A stretch of DNA of 64,000 nt from Prosopocoilus inquinatus (lineage: Eukaryota; Arthropoda; Insecta; Coleoptera; Lucanidae), in the NCBI GenBank assembly GCA_036172665.1, contig CM069871.1, positions 1,178,001 to 1,242,000 of the forward strand, written 5' to 3'. Of this stretch, positions 35,640-47,280 are shown piece by piece (within the stretch, counting starts at the first letter, position 1; each line of letters opens with the position of its first letter). The position numbers were made by a program, and so were the translations under genes. The notes under the pieces are model-generated. The model saw only the letters and a list, made by a program, of their open reading frames with translations. It did no database searches and was not told where the DNA came from.

Positions 35640-37420
35640 ATTATAACTAGGAGATAATAATTTAAGATCTTCACCGTTAGCTTCGCCATGCTTAGATCTA
35701 CGGAGCGAAGCTATATTGTCCACTTGTTTGCGTCAATAAATAAAATATAACACGCGTTATTAAAATTTTAATTTATGTGTCGAGATTGGTTGGAGATATT
35801 GAGTTGTAATCTTCACTGTTAGCTTCGCTGGCCGAAGTCTATAGACTGAAGCTATAATTTAAGCTCTCCAAATTCCTTTATTTCATTAAATTATCTGCGA
35901 TTTTAAATCACAAGTTGCTCTCAGATCGGTTGCAAACTATCAGCTTCATCCTTTATAGTTTAGATTCTGCTTGCTTATTCAGTCTATAGGCGAAGCTATA
36001 CAGTAAACTCGTTTGCCTTAATAAAAAAAAAAAAACGAGACCTGCGTTATAAAAAATTCTGTGTGTTGGAGAAAATGAGTTGCAATCTTCAGCGTTAGAT
36101 TCGCCGTCCGATGTCTATAGGGCGGAGCTATATTTGAAACTCTCCAAATTCTTTTTTTTCTGTAAATAATCTGCGATTAAAAAAGATCTGTAGGTAGGTA
36201 CATACCTCAACATGAGATGAGCTTTGAAGCTATAATGTAAACTCGTTTGCTTTAACAACGTTACAAGAAAATCCGTGTATGGGGGACGGTTGGAGATAAT
36301 GAGTTGCAACTTTCAGCGTTAGCTTCGCTACCAGAGGTCTATAGAGCGGAACTGCATTTGAAACTCTCCAAATTCGTTTATTTCAAATAAACGATCTGCG
36401 ATTAAGAAAAAATCTGTAGGCGCAAAGATAAGCTAAATTCTCTTCATTATTAACATTTGGTTATTTAGTCTATAGGTCAAGCTATATTGTAAACTCGTTC
36501 GCATCAATGAAAAAAAAAGAACAACAAAAAACGTAGCCCACGTTACCCAATTCTGCGTCGAGGTCGACTGGAAGTTGCCATCTTTATCGTTAGCTTCGCT
36601 GGCAGAGGTCTTTAGAACTAAGCTATAGTTTCACCAAATTCGATTATTTCAACAAATAATCTGTGATTTTAAATCACAATCTGTGAATACCTCAAGATCG
36701 ATTACGTACCGTAAGATCCGTTCTTAATTACTTATCAGGCTATAGGTGAAGCTATATCGTAAACTGGTTTGCTTAAATTACAAAAAAAAAAAAAACAAAC
36801 TAGCCCCCGTACTAAAAATTCTGTGCGTCGGGAACGGTTGAAGATAATCATGAGTTGGAATTTTCATAGTTAGCTTAGCTGGCCGAGATCTATAGAACGA
36901 AGCATAGTTAGCTTTACCAAGCCAAGATTTACAGACTGGAGCTATGTATATTCTAAACCTTTACTCAATGAAAACTTAGTTTACTTGATGTACAAGGACT
37001 TGATGTCGTAAAGAAAACTACGTCTCAAAAAGGGTTATAACTAATGAATTGCCGTTAGCTTCGCCATGCTTACTTTGACAGAGTGAAGTTATGTTCATGT
37101 TAAGTCTTTGAAAATTTCATTTGCAAAGATACAAGTTATCTCCACCATTACATTAATTCAAACAGTAATTTGTTGTTTGTTAGCTTCGCCCAGCTTAGGT
37201 CTATGTGAAGCTATGTTTCAAGCTTTGTTTAATATTAATGTTCATTGGATAATCCACTACATTAATGTTAATTGTTACTTTCATCATATCTCTAAAACTA
37301 TAGAATGTATTATTTATATGTGTATATGTACCTGCGCTTCAAAGTCTCTTTATTTCGAAGGGGTGTTTACAGATGTGGTGATCTATAGAGTAAAGCTATA
37401 GCCCAAATCGTCAGAGCACT
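35640..37420 (+). repeat. AGCTTCG-rich repeats, units of about 145-290 bp
   Basis: GTTAGCTTCGC recurs near 35675, 35818, 36318, 36590, 37053 and 37179 (with a variant near 36090). It is followed by GTCTATAG and then by CGAAGCTATA or close variants, so each unit can fold on itself. Between lie CTCTCCAAATTC, ATCTGCGATTTTAAATCACA and TAAACTCGTTTGC phrases. The repeats lie just inside the aquaporin intron. Confidence 0.8.
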
Positions 37421-37534
37421 CCGTGGTAAATTTATATTTAATTTAAATTCTGTTTCAAGAAAGTTTCCAGCCAGCGTTGGTAAGTTGAAAGAAAAAATCA
37501 TTTTTAGGCATTCTTTTTGTTATGCACTGAAGAT

Positions 37535-37560
37535 TATCTTTCTCTCTCTCTCTCTCTATT
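37535..37560 (+). repeat. (CT)n microsatellite
   Basis: A run of TCTCTC of about 20 bases lies in AT-rich intron sequence. Confidence 0.8.
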
Positions 37561-37815
37561 TATTACTATAATTTCATTGGTATTTAATTATTTTGTTATC
37601 CTAAATTATTTTTGGTTGTTTTCAATTTTATTTTGTCAAAATTCACACAAAAAAAGCGTCCATATTAAAATTAACTTTTATTATAATTATATTGTAAACT
37701 AAATTTCACGTTTTGCTAGAAATAACTAATTCATATTTAAATTTTTCTTTCTAAATTGTATTATAAACTAAATTTCACGTTTTGTAAATATCCTTATATT
37801 TTTTATAATTAAAAT

Positions 37816-37970
37816 TGTAAGTACAAAGTTTTTTTAATCTCAAAGCGGACAGAAAAATGAAGGGAAAACACTAAACGTTTCGCTATAGATTTATAGCTTC
37901 GTCCCTTCATTTTTCTGTCCGGTTTGAAATTAAAAAAAAACTTTGTACTTATAATTTTCATGGGACAATT
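37816..37970. mobile_element. Penelope-like inverted repeat element, copy 2 (short)
   Basis: This has the same outer arms as 33410-33690: AAGTACAAAGTTTTTTTAAT on the left and AAAAACTTTGTACTTA on the right, followed by ATTTTCATGGGACA. The centre is reduced: TATAGCTTCGTC runs straight into CCCTTCATTTTTC, so most of one inner arm and the GGATTG palindrome are missing. Confidence 0.75.
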
Positions 37971-38745
37971 ATTAAAATTTTTCTAAATTGTAAATTAAAT
38001 TTCGATTTTTGTTCATGTATGTATTTCTGTATTTAACAACTTGGGTATTTTTATTTGAGATAATCTCGTAAGTAAAGTTTTCTGCTTGAGGTCCAAGGAG
38101 ATGAAAACCAGCGAGAGAGAAAATCGATTTCTGGCTTCTTACTAAACCAGAAACGCCACTAACAAAGAAGATCGAGATCCAACTTTGCACGGATTGTTTA
38201 AAGACCTGGGAACAAAAGAGGATGAGGAGAGGGGGGTTGCAACCCCCCGTCCGCATATTTTTACACTCGGAAACACGCAGTTTTTTTTCAGACTTGAGCC
38301 CATCAGAAGAAGAAATAGTTTTCGTTTTTCAAAAACCAGATAAAATCTGACGATGATGCGATGAAAAAAGTTACTACTTAAGTTCTCAAGTTTTTAATAA
38401 AAGATTAGAAGGTGCGATCGCTGGTGATCTCTTCAAAAGCCATAAAACATAACAGCAGATTTCCTTTCGGCGGCTAATTAAGCGCTATACTAGAATAATT
38501 TATTGCCCGGTGGCTTTAAAAACGCGATAAGCGAGCACACGGCACATTGCGGTGACCGAAATCTCATTACTTCGGTCATTATCTTATCTGCTTTGTTATA
38601 CAACTCAATATTGGGTATCAGATTTTCTTTCAATTAATAAAGCAAACAGTATTTTGCCCGGGTAATTCTATTTTTTTTTTCTTTTTGCGAATTTAATTAC
38701 TCGTACCGGTTGTTAAATCAAACCGAGTTCGTGAAAATTCTATGT
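37971..38745. other. Intron sequence, no feature seen
   Basis: No repeat or coding structure can be supported. The minus ORF at 37972-38256 has no recognisable domain. Confidence 0.4.
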
Positions 38746-38748
38746 ATA

Positions 38749-38954
38749 AGGCCGAATTACACTTGCCAAGTGCTGGGCCCAGGCACCTCGCTCGAGAAAC
38801 TGTTAAGCCCAAATTACACCTGCCGAGTATTGGGTCGAGAGAGTGTGTTCGGCTAATGTAATCAATACAGCCAATACATGTTTCAATAACAGTTTCTAGG
38901 CCGAGTAACAAAGCGAGTCACTCGGCCCAGCACTCGTCAGGTGTAATTCGGCCT
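38749..38954. mobile_element. MITE, about 206 bp, AGGCCGAATTACAC ends
   Basis: The left end AGGCCGAATTACACTTGCCA is mirrored by the right end, whose reverse complement is AGGCCGAATTACACCTGACG. Both continue into AGTGCTGGGCC. TA lies immediately outside on each side (38747-38748 and 38955-38956), but palindromic ends leave the duplication length ambiguous. An internal diverged copy of the end (CCCAAATTACACCTGCCGAG, 38809-38828) shows nested duplication. No ORF. Confidence 0.85.
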
Positions 38955-38956
38955 TA

Positions 38957-39539
38957 TGAGAGAAAACGGTGCAGGTAACTCTGAAGGTGCGAAGGGAAAT
39001 GAAGAGGGAAGCGCCACGCCTCCGTAAAATGCTAGAGCGTGCATACAAGGCCTACCCCATCTCCTTTGCTATGCCCATGCCTATCACATTTCCTATGCCC
39101 ATCACGAAATCAAGTTTGTGGAACTCGTAACGAAACGAGTGAAATTACTTTGACATTTGATTGCGTTAGAATTGACATCTGCAATTCGCCTGAATAAAGA
39201 AGAGAGAAAAGAAAAAAATAATCTCCCGCCCGCCGAACGTGGGAAATTAATCAAAATAATAAATTGGAAATCGCAATTAAGTAATTTCTTTTTTGATAAC
39301 TTCTTCACATTTTTAAATTATCGTAAAATCTGTTCGTTGTGAATTAATCTTTTATGGGACATTGTTCTTCTATTGCAAAATCAAATCAAACGTATAAACT
39401 TTTTTGCCAGCTCGATTATTGCGATTTTTTTCTTGTTATTTTGCTTGCGCAATGTATCAATGTTGCAATAATAACAAAAAAATACTAAACGAGTATATAA
39501 AAATAATTTTAATTGTGTGTGTATTTTAAAAATATCGAA
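38957..39539. other. Intron sequence, no feature seen
   Basis: The short phrase CCTATGCCCATC/CTATGCCCATGCC repeats at 39067-39105. Otherwise nothing stands out. Confidence 0.4.
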
Positions 39540-42270
39540 ATTGTAATGCGTCAGCGCCATCTGTGTAAATTTATTCGAACTACAATTTCTTGCGCGCGAA
39601 ATTTAAATGACTGAGAAATTGTCTGAAGACCGCCGATAAAAATTGCAATTTTTTTTTAAATCCTTTTGTTTATGCTTCTTAAGATTTTTGTACGATTTTA
39701 ATTAATTAATCAAAAATGCACATTGAAATTATATGACACTGGCGCCATCTAAGTAAATTCTGCAGAACTAAATTTTTGTAGGCGGGAAATTTAAATCTGA
39801 ATTAACAAAAAAAATCAGAAGGAGGATATGTAGGAATGTGATTAGCATAAAAGTACTTTTGCTGAAAAGCGTTAAGAAAACAAATTGATGTTATTTAAAT
39901 AAATACTGGGCAAGTTCATAAAAATAATTTTAATTGTGTTTTGTTTAAAGATGCAGAAATTATAAAGCGTCAGCGCCATCTGTGTAAATTTACTTGAACT
40001 ATAATTTCTTACGCGCGAAATTTAAATGACTCAAAAATCTTCTAAGGACCGCCGGTAAAAATTTCTATTTTTTTTTAAATCCTTTTGCTTATGCTCCTTA
40101 AGATTTTTGTACAATTTTAATTAGTAAAAAATGCACGTTGAAATTATCTGGCACTGACGCCATCTAAGTAAATTCTACAGAACTAAATTTTTATAGGCGG
40201 GAAATTAAAATCCTAATTAACAAAAAAAAATCAGAAGGAGGATATGTAAAAATATGATTAGCATAAAAGTGCTTTTGCTGAAAAGCGTTAAGAAAAAAAA
40301 TTGTTATTTAAAAAAATACTGGGCAAGTTCATAAAAATAATTTTAATTGTGTTTTGTTTAAAGATGCAGAAATTGTAAAGCGTCAGCGCCATCTGTGTAA
40401 ATTTATTTGAACTATAATTTCTTACGCGCGAAATTTAAATGACTCAAAAATCGTCTAAAGACCGCCGGTAAAAATTTCTATTTTTTTTTAAATCCTTTTG
40501 CTTATGCTCCTTAAGATTTTTGTACAATTTTAATTATTAAAAAAAAGAACACACTGAAATTATATGCCCCTGGCGCCATCTAAGTAAATTCTGCAGAACT
40601 AAATTTTTGTAGGCGGGAAATTTAAATCTGAATTAACAAAAAAAAATCAGAAGGAGGATATGTAAAAATGTGATTAGCATGTAATGTGTCAGCGCCATCT
40701 GTGTAAATTTATTTGAACTACAATTTCTTGCGCGCAAAATTTAAATGACTTTTGTTTATGCTTCTTAAGATTTTTATACAATTTTAATTAGTCAAAAATG
40801 CACATTGAAATTATATGGCGCTGACGCCATCTAAGTAAATTTCACAGAACTAAATTTTTGTAGGCGGGAAATTTAAATCTGAATTAACGAAAAATAATCA
40901 GAAGGTGGTTATGTAAACATGTGATTAGCATAAAAGTGCTTTTGCTGAAAAGCGTTAAGAAAAAAAATTGTTATTTAAAAAAATACTAGGCAAGTTCATA
41001 AAAATAATTTTAATTGTGTTTTGTTTAAAGATGCAGAAATTGTAAAGCGTCAGCGCCATCTGTGTAAATTTATTTGAACTATAATTTCTTACGCGCGAAA
41101 TTTAAATGACTCAAAAATCGTCTAAAGACCGCCGGTAAAAATTTCTATTTTTTTTTTAATCCTTTTGCTTATGCTCCTTAAGATTTTTGTACAATTTTAA
41201 TTAGTAAAAAAAAGAACACACTGAAATTATATGCCCCTGGCGCCATCTAAGTAAATTCTGCAGAACTGAATTTTTATAGGCGGGAACTTTAAATCTGAAT
41301 TAACAAAAAAAATCAGAAGGAGGATATGTAGGAATGTGATTAGCATAAAAGTACTTTTGCTGAAAAGCGTTAAGAAAAAAAATTGTTGTTATTTAAAAAG
41401 ATACTACGCAAGTTCATAAAAATAATTTTAATTTTTTTTTGTTGACAAATGCCGAAATTGTAGTTCGTCAGCGCCATCTGTGTAAATTTATTTGAACTAC
41501 AGTTTCTTGAGCACGAAATTTAAATTACTCAAATATTATCTGAAAACCGCCGGCAAAAATTGCTGTTTTTTTAAAAATCCTTTTGCTAATGCTCCTTAAG
41601 ATTTTTGTACAATTTTAATTAGTAAAAAAAAAGAACACACTGAAATTATATGCCCCTGGCGCCATCTAAGTAAATTCTGCAGAACTAAATTTTTGTAGGC
41701 GGGAAATTTAAATCTGAATTAACAAAAAAAAGTCAGAAGGAGGATATGTAAAAATGTGATTAGCATGTAATGCGTCAGGGCCATCTGTGTAAATTTATTT
41801 GAACTACAATTTCTTGCGCGCAAAATTTAAATGACTGAAAAATTATCTAAAAACCGTCGGTAAAAATTGCTGTTTTTTAAAAATCCTTTAGTTTATGCTT
41901 CTTAAGATTTTTATACAATTTTAATTAGTCAAAAATGCACATTGAAATTATATGGCGCTGACGCCATCTAAGTAAATTTCACAGAACTAAATTTTTGCAG
42001 GCGGGAAATTTAAATCTGAATTAACGAAAAAAAAAATCAGAAGGAGGTTATGTAAACATGTGATTAGCATAAAAGTGCTTTTGATGAAAAGCGTTAAGAA
42101 AACAAATTGATGTTATTTAAAAAAATACTAGGCAAGTTCGTAAAAATAGTTTTAATTGTATTTTGTTTAAAAATGACGTAATTGTAAAGCGTCAGCGCCA
42201 TCTGTGTAAATTTATTTGAACTAGAATTTCTTGCGCACGAAATTTAAATGACTCAAAAATTATTTGAAGA
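39540..42270 (+). repeat. GCGCCATCT satellite, units of about 300-420 bp
   Basis: CAGCGCCATCTGTGTAAATT recurs near 39553, 39969, 40383, 40689, 41050, 41468 and 42193, with CAGGGCCATCTGTG at 41776. Between them a related half-unit, GCGCCATCTAAGTAAATT or GACGCCATCTAAG, occurs near 39743, 40150, 40573, 40824, 41239, 41660 and 41955. Units also share GCGGGAAATTTAAATCTGAA, AATCAGAAGGAGGATATGTA and GCTTTTGCTGAAAAGCGTTA. Two unit lengths occur, long and short (the short one lacks the GCATAAAAGTGC segment). Confidence 0.92.
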
Positions 42271-42314
42271 CCATCTATACGGCTCTCTGCCTTAATTACG
42301 AGGCGACTGTAGAT

Positions 42315-42425
42315 ACCGGTCGTTGTTGTCTAGAGTGAACATAAGCAATACTACGGAAATAGACGGAGATAGACAGAAAGCGGTATAAGTATTGCTTATG
42401 TTCTCGCTTTACAACAACGACCGGT
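42315..42425. mobile_element. Foldback MITE, 111 bp
   Basis: ACCGGTCGTTGTTGT and GAACATAAGCAATACT on the left match the reverse complement of the right arm with a few changes between them (38-bp arms, about 35-bp loop). It could fold into a long hairpin. It lies just after the GCGCCATCT satellite. Confidence 0.75.
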
Positions 42426-42738
42426 TTGCAATTAATTATTTTAAATGCGATGCCAGGCGTTTATTTCTTGAATGTCAAAACGACGACGACTCAAGGAGAA
42501 CGATTTAAAATTCATTATTTTGGCTTCCGCCTTCTTGTGCGGAGTCATTGTTGTTGGGCTGAATCCATCTTTCCGAATAAAGAGATGCACCATGCTGATT
42601 CTTGCATGATGTCAGACGGTGAATAATACGCCTTCTTCTATATCATCCTCATCATCATCACCATCATTCATATATTTTATTGTGAGATCGAATTTAAAAG
42701 TTATTTGTCGGACAAAGTTAAAAAAAAATACGACTGAT

Positions 42739-42864
42739 GCCCGATTTCTTCACCTCCTGATAAATTTATCTGTCAGGTATTATCCTAGGAAACCGTTGTG
42801 TCGATAATAGTTTCCGAGGATACTACCCGGCAGATAAATTTATCAGTAGGTGAAGAAATCGAGC
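42739..42864. mobile_element. Foldback element, about 50-bp arms
   Basis: GATTTCTTCACCTCCTGATA, AATTTATCTGTCAGG and ATCCTAGGAAAC on the left are mirrored by GTTTCCGAGGAT, GGCAGATAAATTTATCAG and TAGGTGAAGAAATC. The loop is about 16 bases. Confidence 0.8.
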
Positions 42865-42897
42865 CTGAATTGAATAAATAATTCAACAATTCTTTTC

Positions 42898-42995
42898 GGC
42901 ACGATCTCTACAAATTTATTTGCCAGATAACATCCTTGGTAATCAAGGATGTTATTTTTGGTAGATGAATTTATAGGCAGGTGGAGGAACGAGCC
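42898..42995. mobile_element. Second, diverged foldback of the same family
   Basis: AAATTTATTTGCCAGATAAC and ATCCTTG face CAAGGAT, GTTATTTTTGGTAGATGAAT and TTATAGGCAGG. The AAATTTAT-TGCC phrase relates it to the neighbour at 42739-42864. It starts 33 bases to the right. Confidence 0.65.
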
Positions 42996-44267
42996 TTCAT
43001 ACAATTGTTAATTTAATTTAATTTTTAATACTCCTACAGTTTGTCTTTAATAATTTCATCACGTCAAAGTTCTGCAAGTCATTATGACTAAAGTTTCATT
43101 ATTGGAGATTGGAAATACATATTTTGAGGTTATCAATAAGAGAACGACTGATTTGTTTATGAAAAATATGCGGATTTGTTATTATTAACACTCGTTTGCA
43201 TTTGGGGAGCCCTCAGACTTCCGGACTTTGGGTATGCAGTGGTTTACAAAACAAACAAAAAAAGAAAAGACATAAATAGAATGCGCTGCTGATGACGTGT
43301 TGAGGTCAAAATATGTCGGTCCGATCTGTAGTCATTACTATTAATAAAAAAAAAACTATTTAATTCATTAACTCAATTAATGAATAATTTTGATCTTAAA
43401 ATACAAATACAAATTAAAAACGTCGCGTTGTTTACTTTTTTTAATTTATTCATGTTTAGGGAACCATAGCTACTGTTTCGGTTATATTCTATATTTAGGT
43501 TAAATAAAACATAAACAAACACATTCCCGGCGTAATAAATTTATTTTTAATTGATTGGCACACGTTTGATGAAAATTCTTATCTGGCTCACGTGAACGCC
43601 GAGCACAAATAAATCACTCTCATATGATCATGAATGGATTGAAGCTTTTTTTTTTTAATTGTAGCTAGCTACCACGAGATTGGGTCTGAAAAGTCTGCGA
43701 AACGAAAATAAAATCTGCGTTGCTTGTTTCTCACCATTTTCTTCCCTCGCCATTTCAATAGTCTTCAATACGCTCAAAATATTCCAAAGTCTACAGGCTT
43801 TGATGAAATTCAGAACTACTCCAATTGAAACTCTTCAAACGTGTAATAATTGAAATTGTAAAGAAAGTAGGTACTTGAAATAATAAATAAAATTTGTTGA
43901 AGTTCAGGAAAAGATTTTGGCTCCGGGGAAATTACTTTAAAAAAGCACAGTTCGATTTCGCGTGTCTCGTTAGTAAAATTAGAAACGCGGGAAGATCGAA
44001 CGTTATGTCGATATTTTCGTATGAATTTCAAAACGCAAGACGATTGCGACCAACCAAAACAATATTAGCGGGTCACGCACACTGCCTTGCATAATTTCTG
44101 CTTTTACATAACCGAAAGAAGTTGTTTCAGTATTTGGAGGAAATATCGTCATCGATTCCTTCGATAGCCGATTGAGAATTGAAAAGAAAAAAAATCTAAA
44201 GCCACGCAGTTGCAATTGAAAGGACAATTCATGTGAAAAATTGCACGATTGCAAGAAGAAGTTCTTT
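42996..44267. other. Intron sequence, no feature seen
   Basis: No repeat array or coding exon was found. ORFs at 43816-44031 (-) and 43894-44094 (+) have no recognisable domain. Confidence 0.4.
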
Positions 44268-46370
44268 GTGTGTGTAAAACGTTTCATGCCGTGCCTGTTT
44301 CGTCGGATTTTACTGCGATAAAACCAGTTCTTTTTCTACCGTAGTCTTCGTCGCGTGAATAATTCAATTCGTAAGAAGAAAAAAACATCAAATGATCTCA
44401 TGCTTTGTGTCTTAACTCAGACGCTTCCTTGGCATACGTTTTAAAATATTCCGGTCGTAAAATAGTGTAAAATTCTCGATGTATTCGCATTCCTTTGTGG
44501 TTTTAAATAAACAATATCGTTCGGAGATTCTATTTTTAGATAGGATTGCATCATCTTTTGTAAACGTTTACAAGCGCATTTCATCTGTTGCGAGAGAACC
44601 GTTCGATATTATCACAGAGTTGGGATTTTAGAACACGGCTGACTGAATTAGTATGAAAATTTAATGCTTGAGAATTGAAAAATCTAAAGCCAAGCAGTTG
44701 CAATTGAAAGGACAATTCATGCGAAAGATGTCTGGACTTTATTAATTTTATTTTATTTTTTCAAAATTCATACTTAGTAATATGAACCTTCATTTTTTTA
44801 CTTATTTACTCTTGGTATGTTTGATTCCTCATCTTCCTTTCATTGTACTACAGTACTTGAGCTGATTGTGAGTTTGAACTTTCGTTCATGAAGTCACTTT
44901 CCGGTCCACTGTCTTTTATAAAATAGTATTTCGGATACTCGTGTTACGGTATGAAAACCGCTTGTCAGGAAACAACCTGTAATTAAATTAAGTTTTACTC
45001 ACATTTATTCCAGATTGCACAATTAAAAGAAGTTTCTTGCGTGTGTAAAACGTTTCATGCCGTGCCTGTTTCGTCGGATTTTACTGCGATAAAAAATTAG
45101 TGTTCTTAACCGTCGTCTTCTTAGCTGGAATAATTCAATTCGTAAGAAAAAAAAAACTTCAAATGATCTCACGCTTTGTGTTTTAACTCGGGCGATTTCT
45201 TTGCACACGTTTCAAAATATTCCGGTCGTAAAATAGTGTAAAAATTCTCGATGTATCCGCATTCCTTTGTGGTTTTAAATAAATAATATCGTTTGGAGAT
45301 TCTATTTTTAGGTAGGATTGCATCATCTTTTGTAAACATTTGCCAGCGCATTTCATCTGTTGCGAGAGAACCGTTCGATATTATCACAGAGTTGGGATTT
45401 TAGAACACGGCTGACTGAATTAGTATGAAAATTTAATACTTGAAATGTATCCACATCCGTTTGTGGTTTTAAATAAATAATATCGTTCGGAGATTCTATT
45501 TTTAGAGAGGATTGCCTCATCTTTTGTAGACATTTGCAAGCGCATTTCATCTGTTGCGAGAGAACCGTTCGATATTATCACAGAGTTGGGATTTTAGAAC
45601 ACGGCTGACTGAATTAGTATGAAAATTTAATGCTTGAGAATTGAAAAATCTAAAACCAAGCAATTGCAATTGAAAGGACAATTCATGCGAAAGATGTCTG
45701 GACTTTATTTTTTTACTTCAAAAATTCATACATGTTAATATGAACCTTCTTTTTTTCACTTATTTACTCTTGCATGTTTGATCCTTCATCTTCCTTTCAT
45801 TGTAAACTACTTGAGCTGATTGTGAGTTTGAACTTTCGTTCGTGAAGTCACTTTAACGTTCACTGTCTTTTATAAAATAGTATTTTGGATTCTCATGTTA
45901 CAATTCTCAATTCATAATAAATAAAAATAAATGATCTCACGCTTTGAGTTTTAACCGAGACTCTTTGCGTTCGTTTTAAAATTCTCCGGCCATAAAATAG
46001 TGTAAAATTTTCAATTATTTTTAAAGACAGTCTTTTTTTGTATGCCTTATATTTCAAAACAGATTTGTTCCATCATCATCAGAGGCTCAACGATGATGGA
46101 ACAAATCTGTTTCTAAATATAAGGTATACAAGAAAAGAGTGTTTTTAAAAAATCCAGCCCAATCCCGTCGAATAACCCTAAAATTTTGTTTTTCAAACAA
46201 GTACGGTGTACTTCCCAAATTTTTAAAACTTTCAATGCATCCACGCTCCACTGAGGTTTTAAATAAATAACGTCGTTCGGAGTTTCTATTTTTAGATAGG
46301 ATTGCCTCATCTTTTGTAAACATTTGCTAGTGCGCTTCATCTGTTTCGCGAGAACCGTTCAAAATTAATA
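44268..46370 (+). repeat. Direct duplications, four related blocks
   Basis: The block 44268-44740 (TAAAACGTTTCATGCCGTGC, ATTCCGGTCGTAAAATAGTG, TCTGTTGCGAGAGAACCGTT, AGTTGGGATTTTAGAACACG) recurs at 45035-45430. Its right part recurs again at 45440-45710, and a more diverged portion at 45930-46370. ACTTGAGCTGATTGTGAGTT appears at 44858 and 45809. On the minus strand the blocks encode a similar 40-60 residue stretch (for example ILSKNRNSERRYLFKT and ILPKNRISKRYYLFKT), so a coding ancestor is possible but unidentified. Confidence 0.8.
46022..46147. mobile_element. Palindromic foldback element, about 56-bp arms
   Basis: GTATGCCTTATATTTC and AAACAGATTTGTTCCATCAT on the left face ATGATGGAACAAATCTGTTT and AAATATAAGGTATAC on the right, with a 14-base loop. 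It is inserted in the duplicated blocks of 44268-46370. Confidence 0.8.
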
Positions 46371-46830
46371 ATCCACGTGGCGGTCAGACAATCATAATCT
46401 TTCCGCCGTGGTCTATTTTTTTTTTTTTTTTTGATTGAAGTACACCTTTTCCAAGTATAGTTCAGAAAGTAACAGATTAATTAAAGAAAGTGTCAATTGT
46501 ATGTCAGAAATGTAAAATGTATTTCAGACTGTATTGACTGTAGTTCAGAAAAGTAAAATGAATTTCAAAAAAGGTCAATTACATTTCAGAAAAAGTTTCG
46601 GAATTTCATATGACGTTTTCCGAAATACAATTTGTCAATCTCAACTACGATAACCACTTTCTAAAATAAAATTTACTAATCCGAACTTTAATTGAAGATT
46701 TCTTAAATACAAATTACTAATCTGAAATGCAATTGAAACTATCTGAAATACAATTAAAAAAGTTGTAGTCTATGTACTCTACGCGTATTATAGTTTTTTT
46801 TTTTTTTGGTTAAGTTAAGTCAAGTTAATG
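46371..46830 (+). repeat. Short motif repeats (TTTCAGAAA type) between T-runs
   Basis: Phrases such as ATTTCAGAAA, AGTTCAGAAAGTAA, GAAATACAATT recur about every 25-45 bases between 46440 and 46770. The stretch is bounded by long T runs (46411-46432 and 46795-46808). A hairpin CACGTGGCGG/CCGCCGTGG lies at 46374-46411. Confidence 0.5.
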
Positions 46831-46924
46831 TTTCGACTCAAAGATTAATTTGGTTTCACTTTTGACCTTTAACGCCATTGGTTCTTCTTTACGTCGCGTC
46901 GATATTTATTGGTTCCTGTTAAGG

Positions 46925-47280
46925 TCACATTCGCATTATCTCGCAAATCTTATAAATGCGCCTTTATACAACAACGTCAATGATATTTCTACGTATTTTA
47001 TTCAAAATAAGCCGACTTCCTTTCCGCAATCAAATCCAAAAAATTACAATAATTGGAGATATCCGGTCGATTTCGGAGAGTTCGAGGAAACACAATCAAT
47101 TAAGCTCTAATTGGGAAGATTCCACTTTGATAGAATTGTTCGAGGAGGAATGCGATTGATCAGCAGATAGCAGAGGCCGGAGATGATAAAAGCAATCAGT
47201 CTATTGAAAAGTCATTGTCTACCGAATTTTTGCCGCCTGCTTTGGATATCTTCTTGAAAAGCGGCAACTCATCGCGGAGG
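46925..47280 (+). pseudogene. Decayed coding fragment with frame changes, unidentified
   Basis: Three plus-strand frames look coding in succession. First NAPLYNNVNDISTYFIQ and NPKNYNNWRYPVDFGEFEE, ending at a stop near 47110. Then an overlapping frame with SSNWEDSTLIELFEEE. After another shift near 47150 comes DQQIAEAGDDKSNQS and STEFLPPALDIFLKSG up to about 47280, where a T run begins. The residues are acidic and rich in Ser, Asn and Gln. The pattern suits a retroelement or host gene fragment broken by indels. I do not recognise the family. Confidence 0.35.

Noticed and set aside
46060..46105. CTGATGATGATGG on the minus strand in the palindrome as a hammerhead
   Set aside because: No GAAA box follows the would-be stem II; treated as a plain foldback.
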